Of a stretch of DNA of 64,000 nucleotides, positions 1-8,128 are shown one piece after another. A program made the translations under genes and the position numbers. The notes below the pieces were generated by a model that saw only the letters and a list, made by a program, of their open reading frames with translations, made no database searches and was not told the origin of the DNA. Location: assembly GCA_963730285.1 (NCBI GenBank), contig CAVSQY010000005.1, positions 18,350 through 82,349 on the forward strand, in the 5' to 3' direction. How positions within the stretch are numbered: position 1 is the stretch's first letter; the number at the start of each line of letters is the position of its first letter. The DNA is from JARDZU01 sp963730285 (GTDB lineage Bacteria; Actinomycetota; Acidimicrobiia; Spongiisociales; ZC4RG35).

Positions 1-87
1 TCAACGTAATGTCATCCTGACTCTAAGTCAAGGTCATTTCCTGATTTCAGGAATAGACGGGCGTCGAGGCACATATCCTTCTAGTGA

Positions 88-663
88 ATGTCTCAGATCG
101 ACGAACCACGTATCGAGAAGGCGGTAAGGGAGATCATCGAGGCTCTCGGTGAGGACCCCGACCGGGAGGGTCTTGCCCAGACGCCAGAAAGGGTGGCGAG
201 GTTCTACGCCGAGGTCTTCGAGGGGCTGCATCAGGATCCCGGGGACGTCATCGACGCTTTCTTTGGCGAAGAGCATTATCAGGAGATCGTGATGATTCGC
301 GAGATCCCCTTCTATTCGATGTGTGAGCATCATTTCGTGCCATTTCATGGTCAGGCGCACGTGGCCTATATGCCCGACGGCCGGGTCACCGGCCTGTCCA
401 AGCTGGCCCGGCTTGTTGACGGCTTTGCTCGCCGGCCGCAGATGCAAGAGAGGCTCACCGCACAGGTTGCCGACGCATTGAGAGACAGGTTGGAGCCGCT
501 CGGGGTGATGGTTGTGATCGAGGCGGAACATCTGTGCATGTCCATGCGCGGGGTCAGGAAGCCAGGTGCCAAGACGGTGACCTCGGCTGTGCGCGGTGTG
601 ATGGAGTCGAGCCCGCCAACCCGTGCCGAGGCCATGGCTCTGCTCTTCGGCACAAATCGCTGA
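88..663 (+). CDS. folE: GTP cyclohydrolase I
   Basis: Converts GTP to 7,8-dihydroneopterin triphosphate, the first step of tetrahydrofolate synthesis, in the cytoplasm. The 191-residue protein has the usual length. The zinc ligands are visible as Cys79 and His82 in SMCEHHF, and Cys150 in EHLCMSMRG. The C-terminal VRKPGAKTVTSAVRG segment is also typical. It is the first gene of a folate run; folP starts three bases after its stop. No strong ribosome binding site is seen before the ATG. The 87 bases before it hold no recognisable gene. Confidence 0.97.
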   Translation: MSQIDEPRIEKAVREIIEALGEDPDREGLAQTPERVARFYAEVFEGLHQDPGDVIDAFFGEEHYQEIVMIREIPFYSMCEHHFVPFHGQAHVAYMPDGRVTGLSKLARLVDGFARRPQMQERLTAQVADALRDRLEPLGVMVVIEAEHLCMSMRGVRKPGAKTVTSAVRGVMESSPPTRAEAMALLFGTNR

Positions 664-665
664 CG

Positions 666-1529
666 ATGAGGGCTGAGGCCTGGAGGATCCGCCATGGGGC
701 GCTTCAGCTCTCGAGCGGCCTGGTCATGGGTGTCCTCAACGTCACCCCCGACTCCTTTTCCGACGGAGGTTTGCATTTCGCCGAGACCGATGCTGTGGCC
801 GCGGCCGGTGCCATGGTCTCGCAAGGAGCCGATCTGATCGACGTGGGAGGGGAGTCCAGCCGACCGGGCGCCGAGCCGGTCGATGTGGCCGAGGAGCTGC
901 GGCGGGTCGTGCCCGTGGTCGAAAGGCTGGCGGCGGAAGGAGTGACGGTCTCGGTCGACACCTCGAAGGCACCCGTCGCCGACCGTGCGATCGCCGCCGG
1001 GGCCAGCGTCATCAACGATGTGACCGGGGCTGTGTCGCCGGCGATGGCCGAGCTTTTGGCTGAATCGGGGGTAGGGGTGGTGATCATGCACATGCAAGGC
1101 ACGCCCCGTGACATGCAGGTCGACCCCACGTACAAGGAGGTGGTGGCCGACGTGGCCAGATGGCTCTCGGAGCGAGCACAGAGCCTGGTTGCCGCCGGCG
1201 TAGCTGCGGATCAAATAGCCATCGATCCCGGGATCGGCTTCGGCAAGACGCTGCGACACAACCTGGAGCTGTTGAACAGGCTCTCCGAGATCTCCGATCT
1301 GGGCTTCCCAGTCGTCCTGGGCACCTCTCGCAAGTCCTTCCTCGGGAAGTTGACCGGGATCGTGGACCCGATGCGTCGGGACGAGGCGACGGCGATCACA
1401 ACAGCAATGGGTTATGACAGAGGTGCCCGTGTATTTCGCGTTCATGACGTGGCGCGATCCCGGGCTGCGCTCCGCGTTGCCGCGGCTATCGTGGCGGCAC
1501 AGCAATGGGAAGAATGGTCGCAGGATTAA
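666..1529 (+). CDS. folP: dihydropteroate synthase
   Basis: Joins 6-hydroxymethyl-7,8-dihydropterin diphosphate and p-aminobenzoate to make dihydropteroate. The ATG at 666 gives 287 residues, a normal length. The reading frame stays open upstream to 534, but that part overlaps folE and carries no family motif. Signature I (MGVLNVTPDSFSDGG) is at residues 21-35, followed by DVGGESSRPGA, IDPGIGFGKT and the late GTSRKSFLG motif. It lies between folE and the remaining folate genes with almost no spacing, so it is probably co-transcribed with them. Confidence 0.96.
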   Translation: MRAEAWRIRHGALQLSSGLVMGVLNVTPDSFSDGGLHFAETDAVAAAGAMVSQGADLIDVGGESSRPGAEPVDVAEELRRVVPVVERLAAEGVTVSVDTSKAPVADRAIAAGASVINDVTGAVSPAMAELLAESGVGVVIMHMQGTPRDMQVDPTYKEVVADVARWLSERAQSLVAAGVAADQIAIDPGIGFGKTLRHNLELLNRLSEISDLGFPVVLGTSRKSFLGKLTGIVDPMRRDEATAITTAMGYDRGARVFRVHDVARSRAALRVAAAIVAAQQWEEWSQD

Positions 1530-1999
1530 AGCCCCGGGGATTCACCTGGGTAATCACCGACCGGCTGGCGGTTTCCGAGCGAGTGGGCGGCTCGGGTTTC
1601 CAACATCGCAGGGTGCGACGGGAGGAGGAGATCACCTGGCTGGTCGAAGAAGCGGGGATAAACACCGTTGTCTCGATGCTTCCAGGCAATCAGAACCTGT
1701 TGGCCTACCGCGAGGCGGGGATAGCGACCTATTCGGTACAGGTCGGAGTCGAGCTCGATCAGGCTCAGGCGTCGGAGTTCTTCAAGACTCTGTCACAGGC
1801 GACTGCCCGCGATGATGCAAAGGTCCTGGTCCATCGCGAGGTGATCGACGACACCGTAGGCGGCCTGCTGGGCGGATTCCTCGTCGCCTCCGGCCTCGTG
1901 AGCGACCCGATTCTCGCATTGGCCGTCATTCAACAGATCCTCGGCCGGGCCCTTGGCCCGGAGGGCCGATCGTTGATTCCCGCATCCGCGGCTTCGTGA
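1505..1999 (+). CDS. phosphatase-fold protein lacking the active-site Cys
   Basis: This 164-residue protein overlaps the end of folP by 25 bases and meets folB in a GTGA overlap, so it is embedded in the folate operon. Its layout follows dual-specificity/tyrosine phosphatases: EEEITWLVEEAGINTVVSML, then a hydrophobic strand at residues 76-80, then KVLVH at 106-110 followed by a Gly-rich helix start. Where the family has His-Cys-x5-Arg, this protein reads VHREVIDDTVGG, so the catalytic Cys and Arg are absent. That points to a binding or scaffold role, but this is inference. An ATG at 1514 is an alternative start. Function unknown. Confidence 0.75.
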   Translation: MGRMVAGLKPRGFTWVITDRLAVSERVGGSGFQHRRVRREEEITWLVEEAGINTVVSMLPGNQNLLAYREAGIATYSVQVGVELDQAQASEFFKTLSQATARDDAKVLVHREVIDDTVGGLLGGFLVASGLVSDPILALAVIQQILGRALGPEGRSLIPASAAS

Positions 2000-2355
2000 C
2001 CGACCGGATAGATATCTCCGGAATCGAGATCTTGGCCCGGCATGGCCTGTTTGAGCAGGAGAGGGCGAATCCACAGCGGTTCCTGGTCGACGTCACTCTC
2101 TTCACCGATCACCGTGCGGCCGGTGACTCCGACGAGATCAACGACACCGTCGACTACGGCGAAACCGCCTCCAAGATCCACGACTTGGTGGCGGGGGAGA
2201 GTCACCAGCTCTTGGAGAGGCTGGCCTCGAGACTCGCCGCCATGCTGATTGAAGATGATCGGGTGAGCCGGGTGGTGGTGACGGTGCACAAGCCGGAGGC
2301 GCCAATCCCTGTGCCGTTCGGCGATGTCTCGGTGACTGTCGACCGAAGCCGATGA
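1996..2355 (+). CDS. folB: dihydroneopterin aldolase
   Basis: Cleaves 7,8-dihydroneopterin to 6-hydroxymethyl-7,8-dihydropterin and glycolaldehyde. The 119-residue product has the usual size and the family pattern: IEILARHGLFEQER near the N-terminus, DTVDYGET in the middle, and VTVHKPEAPIPVPFGDVSVTV at the end. It starts with GTG overlapping the stop of the preceding gene and overlaps folK by four bases (ATGA), so translational coupling is likely. Confidence 0.95.
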   Translation: MTDRIDISGIEILARHGLFEQERANPQRFLVDVTLFTDHRAAGDSDEINDTVDYGETASKIHDLVAGESHQLLERLASRLAAMLIEDDRVSRVVVTVHKPEAPIPVPFGDVSVTVDRSR

Positions 2356-3302
2356 CCAGGTTTGCCATCGGTCTCGGGTCGAACCTCGGTGACCGTCTGG
2401 CGCATCTGCGCAACGCCGTTGCCGGGATCGAGGAGCTGGGGTCCGTGCTGTCGATCTCGGGGCTCTACGAGACGGCCCCGGTCGGAGGGCCACCGCAAGA
2501 CCCATATTTGAATGCAGTCTTGATCCTCGAGACCGACAGCGACCCCGACGAGGCGCTCACCCGCCTGCAAGAGATCGAGATGTCAGAGGGGCGCGAGCGC
2601 ACGGTCGAGTGGGGGCCGCGAACCCTCGACCTCGACCTCATCACTTCTGACGGCGGGGTCGTCGAGTCCTCCACGCTGCAGGTGCCACATCCCCGGTCGG
2701 GTGAGCGGCGATTCGTCCTCGAGCCGTTGTCCGAGATCTGGCCCGAGGCGATCGTCTCTGGTGGTGTGACCGCGGTCCAGGCTTTGGCCTTGCGTACGGA
2801 TCAGCCGGTCGATCTGCTTGCGCGGCGCTGGTCGGGCGATGTGAGGGAACAGGGGCCGTATTGGGTGCTTGGCCAGTTCCTGATCGTTCTCCTGATAGCC
2901 GGTGGCATGGCCATCGACGGGTCGCTACCCGACCAGAGCCCCGGGCCTCTCCGCGTGTTTGGCGGCGTGACCATCGTTGTCGGAGTGTTGTTGGCTTTTG
3001 CCTCGACCCGGAGGTTGGGCAAGGCCCTGACGGCCCTACCCGAGCCAGTTGCCGATGCGAGCCTGGTCGAGCGGGGCACCTACGCACGAGCCCGGCATCC
3101 GATATACGGCGGTGTGTCGCTGGTGATGATCGGGACCTCGCTGCTTCTCGACAGTGTGATTGCGCTTGCTTTGTCCTTCGGATTGCTCCTCTTCTTCTGG
3201 GCGAAGTCGAACTATGAGGAGCGCCGGCTGCGAATCGCCTATCCCGGATACGCTGCATATCGGGACCGGGTCCCGAGACGGCTCATCCCCTTCGTCTTGT
3301 GA
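2352..3302 (+). CDS. folK: FolK (HPPK) fused to an ICMT-like membrane methyltransferase domain
   Basis: Residues 1-150 are 6-hydroxymethyl-7,8-dihydropterin pyrophosphokinase, with GLGSNLGDR at the start, the substrate loop YETAPVG and the metal motif PRTLDLDLI at 89-97. From residue 170 onward the protein has about four hydrophobic segments and the isoprenylcysteine methyltransferase/phospholipid methyltransferase pattern: YARARHPIYGG at 244-254, then the ER pair and YPGYAAYRDRVPRRLIPF at the C-terminus. At 316 residues it is about twice a normal FolK. No stop or start signal separates the halves, so a single membrane-tethered fusion is predicted. The substrate of the second domain is unknown. 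Confidence 0.9.
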   Translation: MTRFAIGLGSNLGDRLAHLRNAVAGIEELGSVLSISGLYETAPVGGPPQDPYLNAVLILETDSDPDEALTRLQEIEMSEGRERTVEWGPRTLDLDLITSDGGVVESSTLQVPHPRSGERRFVLEPLSEIWPEAIVSGGVTAVQALALRTDQPVDLLARRWSGDVREQGPYWVLGQFLIVLLIAGGMAIDGSLPDQSPGPLRVFGGVTIVVGVLLAFASTRRLGKALTALPEPVADASLVERGTYARARHPIYGGVSLVMIGTSLLLDSVIALALSFGLLLFFWAKSNYEERRLRIAYPGYAAYRDRVPRRLIPFVL

Positions 3303-3423
3303 CCAAAGACCCTGGTGCGCGCTCTCTTTGTCGTGCTAGCTTCCCAACATGGGAAGTGGCCGCGGCCCACCTTTGTGTTCAGGACGACACCGATCCAATG
3401 TCCAGGACAGGAGGGACAGTTAG

Positions 3424-3762
3424 ATGGCCAAGAGGTCGCGAGAACATCGACACGAGATACCCGGGTACAGCGAGGAGAGACCTTCGCGCGAGGAGCGCAA
3501 GCTGCAACACCGGGCGGTGAGGCATCACACCCATCAGATGCTTCACATCGCAGACGATCCCGATGAGATCGTCGTGCCCGAGGTCAGGGGCACCGGCGCC
3601 GGTCATGCGGCGGCGGAACCGCCGAATCCAACGAAGCGGCGATTCAAGGTTTGGAAGACGAAGTTCTGGAAGCGTCGCGACGACTTTCAAGACCTGAAGT
3701 CCGAGTTGGACTCCAACTGGCCGGTCATCACGCCGAATCAGTTGGGCGAGGAGGAGTCCTGA
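3424..3762 (+). CDS. small basic hypothetical protein
   Basis: A 112-residue, highly charged protein with many Arg, His and Lys residues in the first 35 positions and a second basic patch (PTKRRFKVWKTKFWKRRDD) near residues 69-87. It ends in an acidic tail. A good ribosome binding site (AGGAGGG) lies about nine bases before the ATG, which supports a real gene. No transmembrane segment or known domain is seen. The basic patches would suit binding to nucleic acid or phospholipid, but this is only inference. Confidence 0.7.
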   Translation: MAKRSREHRHEIPGYSEERPSREERKLQHRAVRHHTHQMLHIADDPDEIVVPEVRGTGAGHAAAEPPNPTKRRFKVWKTKFWKRRDDFQDLKSELDSNWPVITPNQLGEEES

Positions 3763-3844
3763 AACCCGACGTGGCCTAGAAAGCGCCTTATCCAGGAGTG
3801 TTGGCTGACGGACGCTCCTGGCCGGGGCACTAGCCTCGCTCGAT

Positions 3845-4654
3845 GTGGCCAGCGAGCGTAGTTTGAGGGTTGTCGTCGTCGGCCCGGGAAGAGCCGGTGG
3901 CTCGCTGCTCATGGCTGCCAGGGCCGCCGGGCATACGATCGTCGGTGTCCTTTCCCGCTCGAGCAAGGAGGATTTCGGGCCCGCCCTCGACTGGGACGCC
4001 GACCTCCCCAACTGCGATGTGCTGATCATCGCCGTCCGAGATGACGCTATCGCCGAAGTCGCTGAACGACTTGCCACTGCCTCGGGCCGGGTGGCGGTGG
4101 CCGCCCACATGTCCGGATTCACCCCGGTAACCGCCCTTCAACCGATTTCGGCCATGGGGGTGTCGATCGGCGGATTCCACCCGCTCCAGACCCTGCCGGA
4201 CCCGATGAGGGGCTCTCAGGCCCTGGCGGGGTCGTATGTCGGCATCGGTGGGGAGGACAAGGCCGTCGCCGCGCTCACCGAGCTGGGCACGAGTCTGAGC
4301 CTGCATCCATTCTCCCTCCCGGACGCCTCCCGGCCGGCCTATCACGCCGCTGCCGCAGCGGCTTCCAACTTCGTAATCACATCTCTCGCCACTTCTGGAG
4401 CGCTGTTTCAGTCCGCCGAGATCGATCCTGCCGTGTCGAAGCCCCTCGTGGAACGTGCTGTCGCCAATGTCTTCGAGTCTTGGCCGGATGTCCCCTTGAC
4501 CGGGCCTATCGCCCGGGGTGATACCCGGACCGTGCTCGGCCACCTCCAGTCTGCAGACTCGGTGTCTGCGGAAATCGGCCGCCAGTTCCGGCTCATGTCC
4601 GAGGCCACAGCGATACTCGCCGGTCGGGAGACAGAGGTTCCCGGGTGGAGTTGA
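3845..4654 (+). CDS. Rossmann-like and DUF2520 domain protein (dehydrogenase-like)
   Basis: A 269-residue protein with an N-terminal dinucleotide-binding fold (VVVVGPGRAGGS at residues 9-20) and a helical C-terminal half of the DUF2520 type, containing HPLQTLPDP and PAYHAAAAAASNF. The family resembles ketopantoate reductase and 6-phosphogluconate dehydrogenase. It overlaps panC by ten bases, so a role in pantothenate or CoA supply is plausible but not shown. The GTG start has a possible -10 box (TAGCCT, 3831-3836) eight bases before it, suggesting a leaderless transcript. Confidence 0.85.
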   Translation: MASERSLRVVVVGPGRAGGSLLMAARAAGHTIVGVLSRSSKEDFGPALDWDADLPNCDVLIIAVRDDAIAEVAERLATASGRVAVAAHMSGFTPVTALQPISAMGVSIGGFHPLQTLPDPMRGSQALAGSYVGIGGEDKAVAALTELGTSLSLHPFSLPDASRPAYHAAAAAASNFVITSLATSGALFQSAEIDPAVSKPLVERAVANVFESWPDVPLTGPIARGDTRTVLGHLQSADSVSAEIGRQFRLMSEATAILAGRETEVPGWS

Positions 4655-5532
4655 CGAGGACTTTCGAGGAGACGCGGGGCCTCTACCAGGGCAGGGTCGG
4701 CCTCCTCCCGACGCTGGGCTTCCTTCACGAGGGCCATCTGGCCTTGATGGATTTGCTGCGCGATCAATGCGACACGCTGGTGGTCTCCGTGTTCGTCAAC
4801 CCGACGCAGTTCGACGACGCCAGCGACTTCGACGCATACCCCCGTGACACAGAAAGGGATGCGTCCCTGTGTGAGCAACACGCCGCTGACCTGGTGTTCG
4901 TGCCCGAGACGGAGGAGGTCTATCCCGAGGGGGAGACCACGATCGTCGAAGTCGGAGGTGTCTCCCAGGAGATGGAGGGCCGGCATCGCGCCGGCCATTT
5001 CACCGGGGTCGCGACTGTCGTGGCCAAGTTGTTCGCCGGTCTCCAACCCGACGTCGCCATGTTCGGGCGCAAGGACGCCCAGCAAGTGGCCGTTCTGAAG
5101 GCGATGGTCCGGGACCTGCGCTTCCCGGTCTCCATCGTCGAGGCTCCGTTGGTGCGAGAACCGGACGGCCTAGCCCTATCCAGTCGAAATGTTCGATTGA
5201 CCAGGGAAGATCGTGAGCGGGCGTTGGCCATCAGCCGAGGGCTGTTTCAAGCCGCCGAGCAGGTCGATGCCGGGGAGAGGAGGGGGGAGCGGCTCGAGGG
5301 AACGGTCCGCCGTTCGATCAAAGGGCTCGAGGTCGACTACGCGACCCTTGCCTCCCAGGCTGACATGGTTCCCATCGTCACGCTCGACCGTCCGGCCGTC
5401 CTTGCCGTCGCCGCCAAGGTGGGGTCGGTGCGACTCATCGACAACATCACCTTCGACTGGGTCGATGACCGCCCGGTGCCTGATCGAGGATTGATCCTCG
5501 GCGAGAAGAGCCGTCTCAGTACGCTGAGTTGA
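4645..5532 (+). CDS. panC: pantoate-beta-alanine ligase
   Basis: Makes pantothenate from pantoate and beta-alanine with ATP, via a pantoyl-adenylate. The 295-residue protein has the HIGH-like motif PTLGFLHEGH at residues 22-31 (usually PTMGALHEGH), then SVFVNPTQF, MFGRKDAQQ and LALSSRNVRL. It starts at a GTG inside the end of the DUF2520 gene, and its stop overlaps the lysS start, so the three genes are coupled. It runs about 15 residues longer than many homologues at the C-terminus. Confidence 0.95.
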   Translation: MELTRTFEETRGLYQGRVGLLPTLGFLHEGHLALMDLLRDQCDTLVVSVFVNPTQFDDASDFDAYPRDTERDASLCEQHAADLVFVPETEEVYPEGETTIVEVGGVSQEMEGRHRAGHFTGVATVVAKLFAGLQPDVAMFGRKDAQQVAVLKAMVRDLRFPVSIVEAPLVREPDGLALSSRNVRLTREDRERALAISRGLFQAAEQVDAGERRGERLEGTVRRSIKGLEVDYATLASQADMVPIVTLDRPAVLAVAAKVGSVRLIDNITFDWVDDRPVPDRGLILGEKSRLSTLS

Positions 5533-7031
5533 CCCACCCGACCATGAACGAAGAAGCCAACACGCCCAAGGACTCCCTGCTCGCCGGTCGTCGTGAGCAT
5601 CACAGTGAGATCCTCGATTCGGGCGGCTACCCGGCCAGGTACGAACGGACCCATCTCGCTTCAGAGATCCACGAGCAGTTCGGGGACCTGGGCCCGGGTG
5701 AGGAGACCGATTCCACCGTGGCGGTAGCCGGGCGCGTCATGCTCTACCGCTCCTTTGGAAAACTCCAGTTCGCCACCCTTCAGGACGTCTCGGGGACCGT
5801 CCAGCTGTTTGTCGACCGAGCCACTCTGGGCGACGATGGGTCGAAGGGATTCTCCAGGGTCGACCTGGGCGACTGGGTTGGTGCCACCGGCAGGGTGATG
5901 ACCACCCGCAAAGGTGAGCTCAGCGTTCGGGTCGAACAGTTCACCATCCTCCAGAAGAGCCTCCAGCCGTTGCCGGACAAGTTTCACGGCCTCCAGGACG
6001 TCGAGGTGCGCTCACGTCGTCGTTATCTGGATCTCATGGTCAACCAGGAGTCCCGCCATGTGGCCACGACCAGGGCGGCGATCGTCTCCGAGCTACGGCG
6101 GCAATTCGAGACCCGGGGATTCGTCGAGGTTGAGACACCGGTGCTGCTCACCCAGGCCACTGGGGCCACCGCCCGGCCCTTCGAGACCCACCACCACGCC
6201 CTCGACATGCACATGTACCTACGCATCGCCACCGAGCTCTATCTCAAGCGTCTCGTGGTGGGGGGTCTCGAGCGGGTGTTCGAGATTGGGCGGATATTCA
6301 GAAACGAAGGGATCGACTCGACGCACAACCCTGAATTCACCATGCTCGAGGCCTATCTCGCCCTGGCGGACTACACCGATGTGATGGACCTGGTCGAGGC
6401 GGTCATCTCGGCAGTGGTGGATCAAGTCAAGGGAGGTGCCAGCATCACCTACCAGGGTCGGGACCTCGACATGTCGGCCCCCTTTCGCCGGGCATCCATG
6501 ACCGATCTGGTCTCCGCCAAGTTGGGCGAGGAGATAACACTCGACACCCCGGTCGGCCGGCTCGTCGAAATCGCCGGCATGGCGGGTTTGGAGGGCTCAC
6601 CGGGCTGGGGACCCGGGCGAATCGTCGCCGCCGTGTACGACGAGATCGTCGAGGAGGAGATTTGGGAGCCCACCTTCGTCACCGGGTTCCCGGTCGAGAT
6701 CTCGCCATTGGCCAGGCGAAACAGTGACGATCCGAGGCTGGTTGACAGGTTCGAGTTGGTCATCGCCGGGGCCGAATACGTGAATGCCTTCAGCGAGTTG
6801 AACGATCCCGACGACCAGAGGGCGAGGTTCGAGGAGCAGGCGGCGGCCAGGGCGGCGGGCGATGAGGAGGCCCATCCGATCGATGAGGACTACCTGATGG
6901 CCCTCGAATACGGTCTTCCCCCGACGGGTGGCCTCGGGATCGGTGTGGACCGCCTCGTCATGCTGCTCACGGACCAATCACATATCCGTGAGGTCATCCT
7001 CTTTCCGACCCTTCGCCCCGAATCGGACTAG
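5529..7031 (+). CDS. lysS: lysyl-tRNA synthetase, class II
   Basis: Charges tRNA-Lys with lysine. The 500-residue protein has an N-terminal OB-fold anticodon domain (about residues 60-155) and a class II catalytic core with motif 2 FRNEGIDSTHNPEFT and motif 3 GLGIGVDRLVMLL near the C-terminus. The longest reading starts at TTG 5529, overlapping the panC stop. ATG 5544 is an equally likely start and removes five residues. The gene converges on a polyprenyl synthase gene seven bases downstream, and no terminator hairpin is visible between them. Confidence 0.97.
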   Translation: MTHPTMNEEANTPKDSLLAGRREHHSEILDSGGYPARYERTHLASEIHEQFGDLGPGEETDSTVAVAGRVMLYRSFGKLQFATLQDVSGTVQLFVDRATLGDDGSKGFSRVDLGDWVGATGRVMTTRKGELSVRVEQFTILQKSLQPLPDKFHGLQDVEVRSRRRYLDLMVNQESRHVATTRAAIVSELRRQFETRGFVEVETPVLLTQATGATARPFETHHHALDMHMYLRIATELYLKRLVVGGLERVFEIGRIFRNEGIDSTHNPEFTMLEAYLALADYTDVMDLVEAVISAVVDQVKGGASITYQGRDLDMSAPFRRASMTDLVSAKLGEEITLDTPVGRLVEIAGMAGLEGSPGWGPGRIVAAVYDEIVEEEIWEPTFVTGFPVEISPLARRNSDDPRLVDRFELVIAGAEYVNAFSELNDPDDQRARFEEQAAARAAGDEEAHPIDEDYLMALEYGLPPTGGLGIGVDRLVMLLTDQSHIREVILFPTLRPESD

Positions 7032-7037
7032 AGCCAA

Positions 7038-8027
7038 TCAATCCCGGGCGGCGTCGACTCTCTCCAGCAGATAACTGCCCAGGTTCTTCAGGATCGCCTT
7101 GGGCTCTCCCTCGGGTAGGGCGCCGAGTGCATCCGTGGCGACGTCCAGCCTCCGCTCAGCCTCCCGCAGGGCGGCGTCGACATGGCCGCCGGCACGCACT
7201 ATCTCGATGACCTCCGACACTACGTGTGAGGGATATGGGCCTGGGGAGTCGAGAAGTTGCCTGATTCGGTTTCCGTCTGGCCCGTCCATTGCCTCGAGGA
7301 CCGGCATGGTGAACTTGCCCTCGATGATGTCGGATCCGGCCGGCTTTCCGATGGCCTCCTCGGAGGCAACGAGGTCGAGGGCGTCATCCGCGATCTGGAA
7401 GACCATGCCAACCTCCCAGGCCCATGCCGAGAGCCCGTCCACGACGGCCGGCGAGGCGTCGCCCGCCATGGCACCAAGCCGGGCCGACGTCCTGATGAGA
7501 GAGGCGGTCTTGCCCACGATCACCTGCTCGTACTCGGCCACCCCGTGCTTGAGGTCGAAATCGAGTTGGAGCTCACGGGTCTGGCCCTCGACCAGGTCGG
7601 CATAGGTGGCCGCCAGCAGGCGGACGGACTCCTGGCTGAGATGGGTGGCCGCCACCTCGGAGGCGCGAGCCATGAGGAAGTCACCTGCCAGGATGGCCAC
7701 GGTGTTGCTCCAATTGGCATTGACCGAGGCGCCGCCGCGTCGCACGTCGGCTTCGTCGATCACATCGTCGTGATATAGCGAGCCGACGTGGATCAACTCG
7801 ACCGAAACCCCGGCTTCTACTGGGCGATGGTCCCGTCCCGTGCCCAACTCTGCAGCGAGGAGAGCCAGCAATGGCCGAAACCTCTTGCCTCCGGCCAACA
7901 GCAAATGCTGTGCGATTTTTGTCAAATAGGGGTCATCCGCAGAAGCAGCCTCGAGCAGCCGCTCCTCGACACGAGTGAGCGAATCCCAGATAGTTGGAAT
8001 ACGAATGAGGCTTTGGAGGTCTTCCAT
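7038..8027 (-). CDS. polyprenyl diphosphate synthase
   Basis: A 329-residue trans-prenyltransferase that extends allylic diphosphates with isopentenyl diphosphate, probably making the menaquinone side chain. The GGKRFRP motif is at residues 46-52, the first aspartate-rich region (HDDVIDEADVRRG) begins at 86, and the second reads IADDALDLV. Product chain length cannot be fixed from the sequence. The ATG is preceded by TACCAT eight bases upstream and no clear ribosome binding site, so the transcript may be leaderless. It diverges from clpC. Confidence 0.92.
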   Translation of the reverse strand: MEDLQSLIRIPTIWDSLTRVEERLLEAASADDPYLTKIAQHLLLAGGKRFRPLLALLAAELGTGRDHRPVEAGVSVELIHVGSLYHDDVIDEADVRRGGASVNANWSNTVAILAGDFLMARASEVAATHLSQESVRLLAATYADLVEGQTRELQLDFDLKHGVAEYEQVIVGKTASLIRTSARLGAMAGDASPAVVDGLSAWAWEVGMVFQIADDALDLVASEEAIGKPAGSDIIEGKFTMPVLEAMDGPDGNRIRQLLDSPGPYPSHVVSEVIEIVRAGGHVDAALREAERRLDVATDALGALPEGEPKAILKNLGSYLLERVDAARD

Positions 8028-8095
8028 TGGTGACGATGGTATTACAGACGCTTGCGTCGCTAACCGAGCCCGAGGGGCAATAATGGTCCCGATGG

Positions 8096-8101
8096 TAAAC
8101 T
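8096..8101 (+). promoter_or_regulatory. possible -10 box of clpC
   Basis: TAAACT matches the actinobacterial TAnnnT pattern and lies 27 bases before the clpC start. An AGGAG ribosome binding site follows. No convincing -35 box, HspR or ClgR operator was identified by eye. Confidence 0.4.
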
Positions 8102-8128
8102 TGCCTATGCCAGGCCGAGGAGAGACAG

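Noticed and set aside
366..1505. 379-codon - strand frame over folE and folP
   Set aside because: Shadow of two well-supported genes; composition is His/Arg/Gly-rich with no domain.
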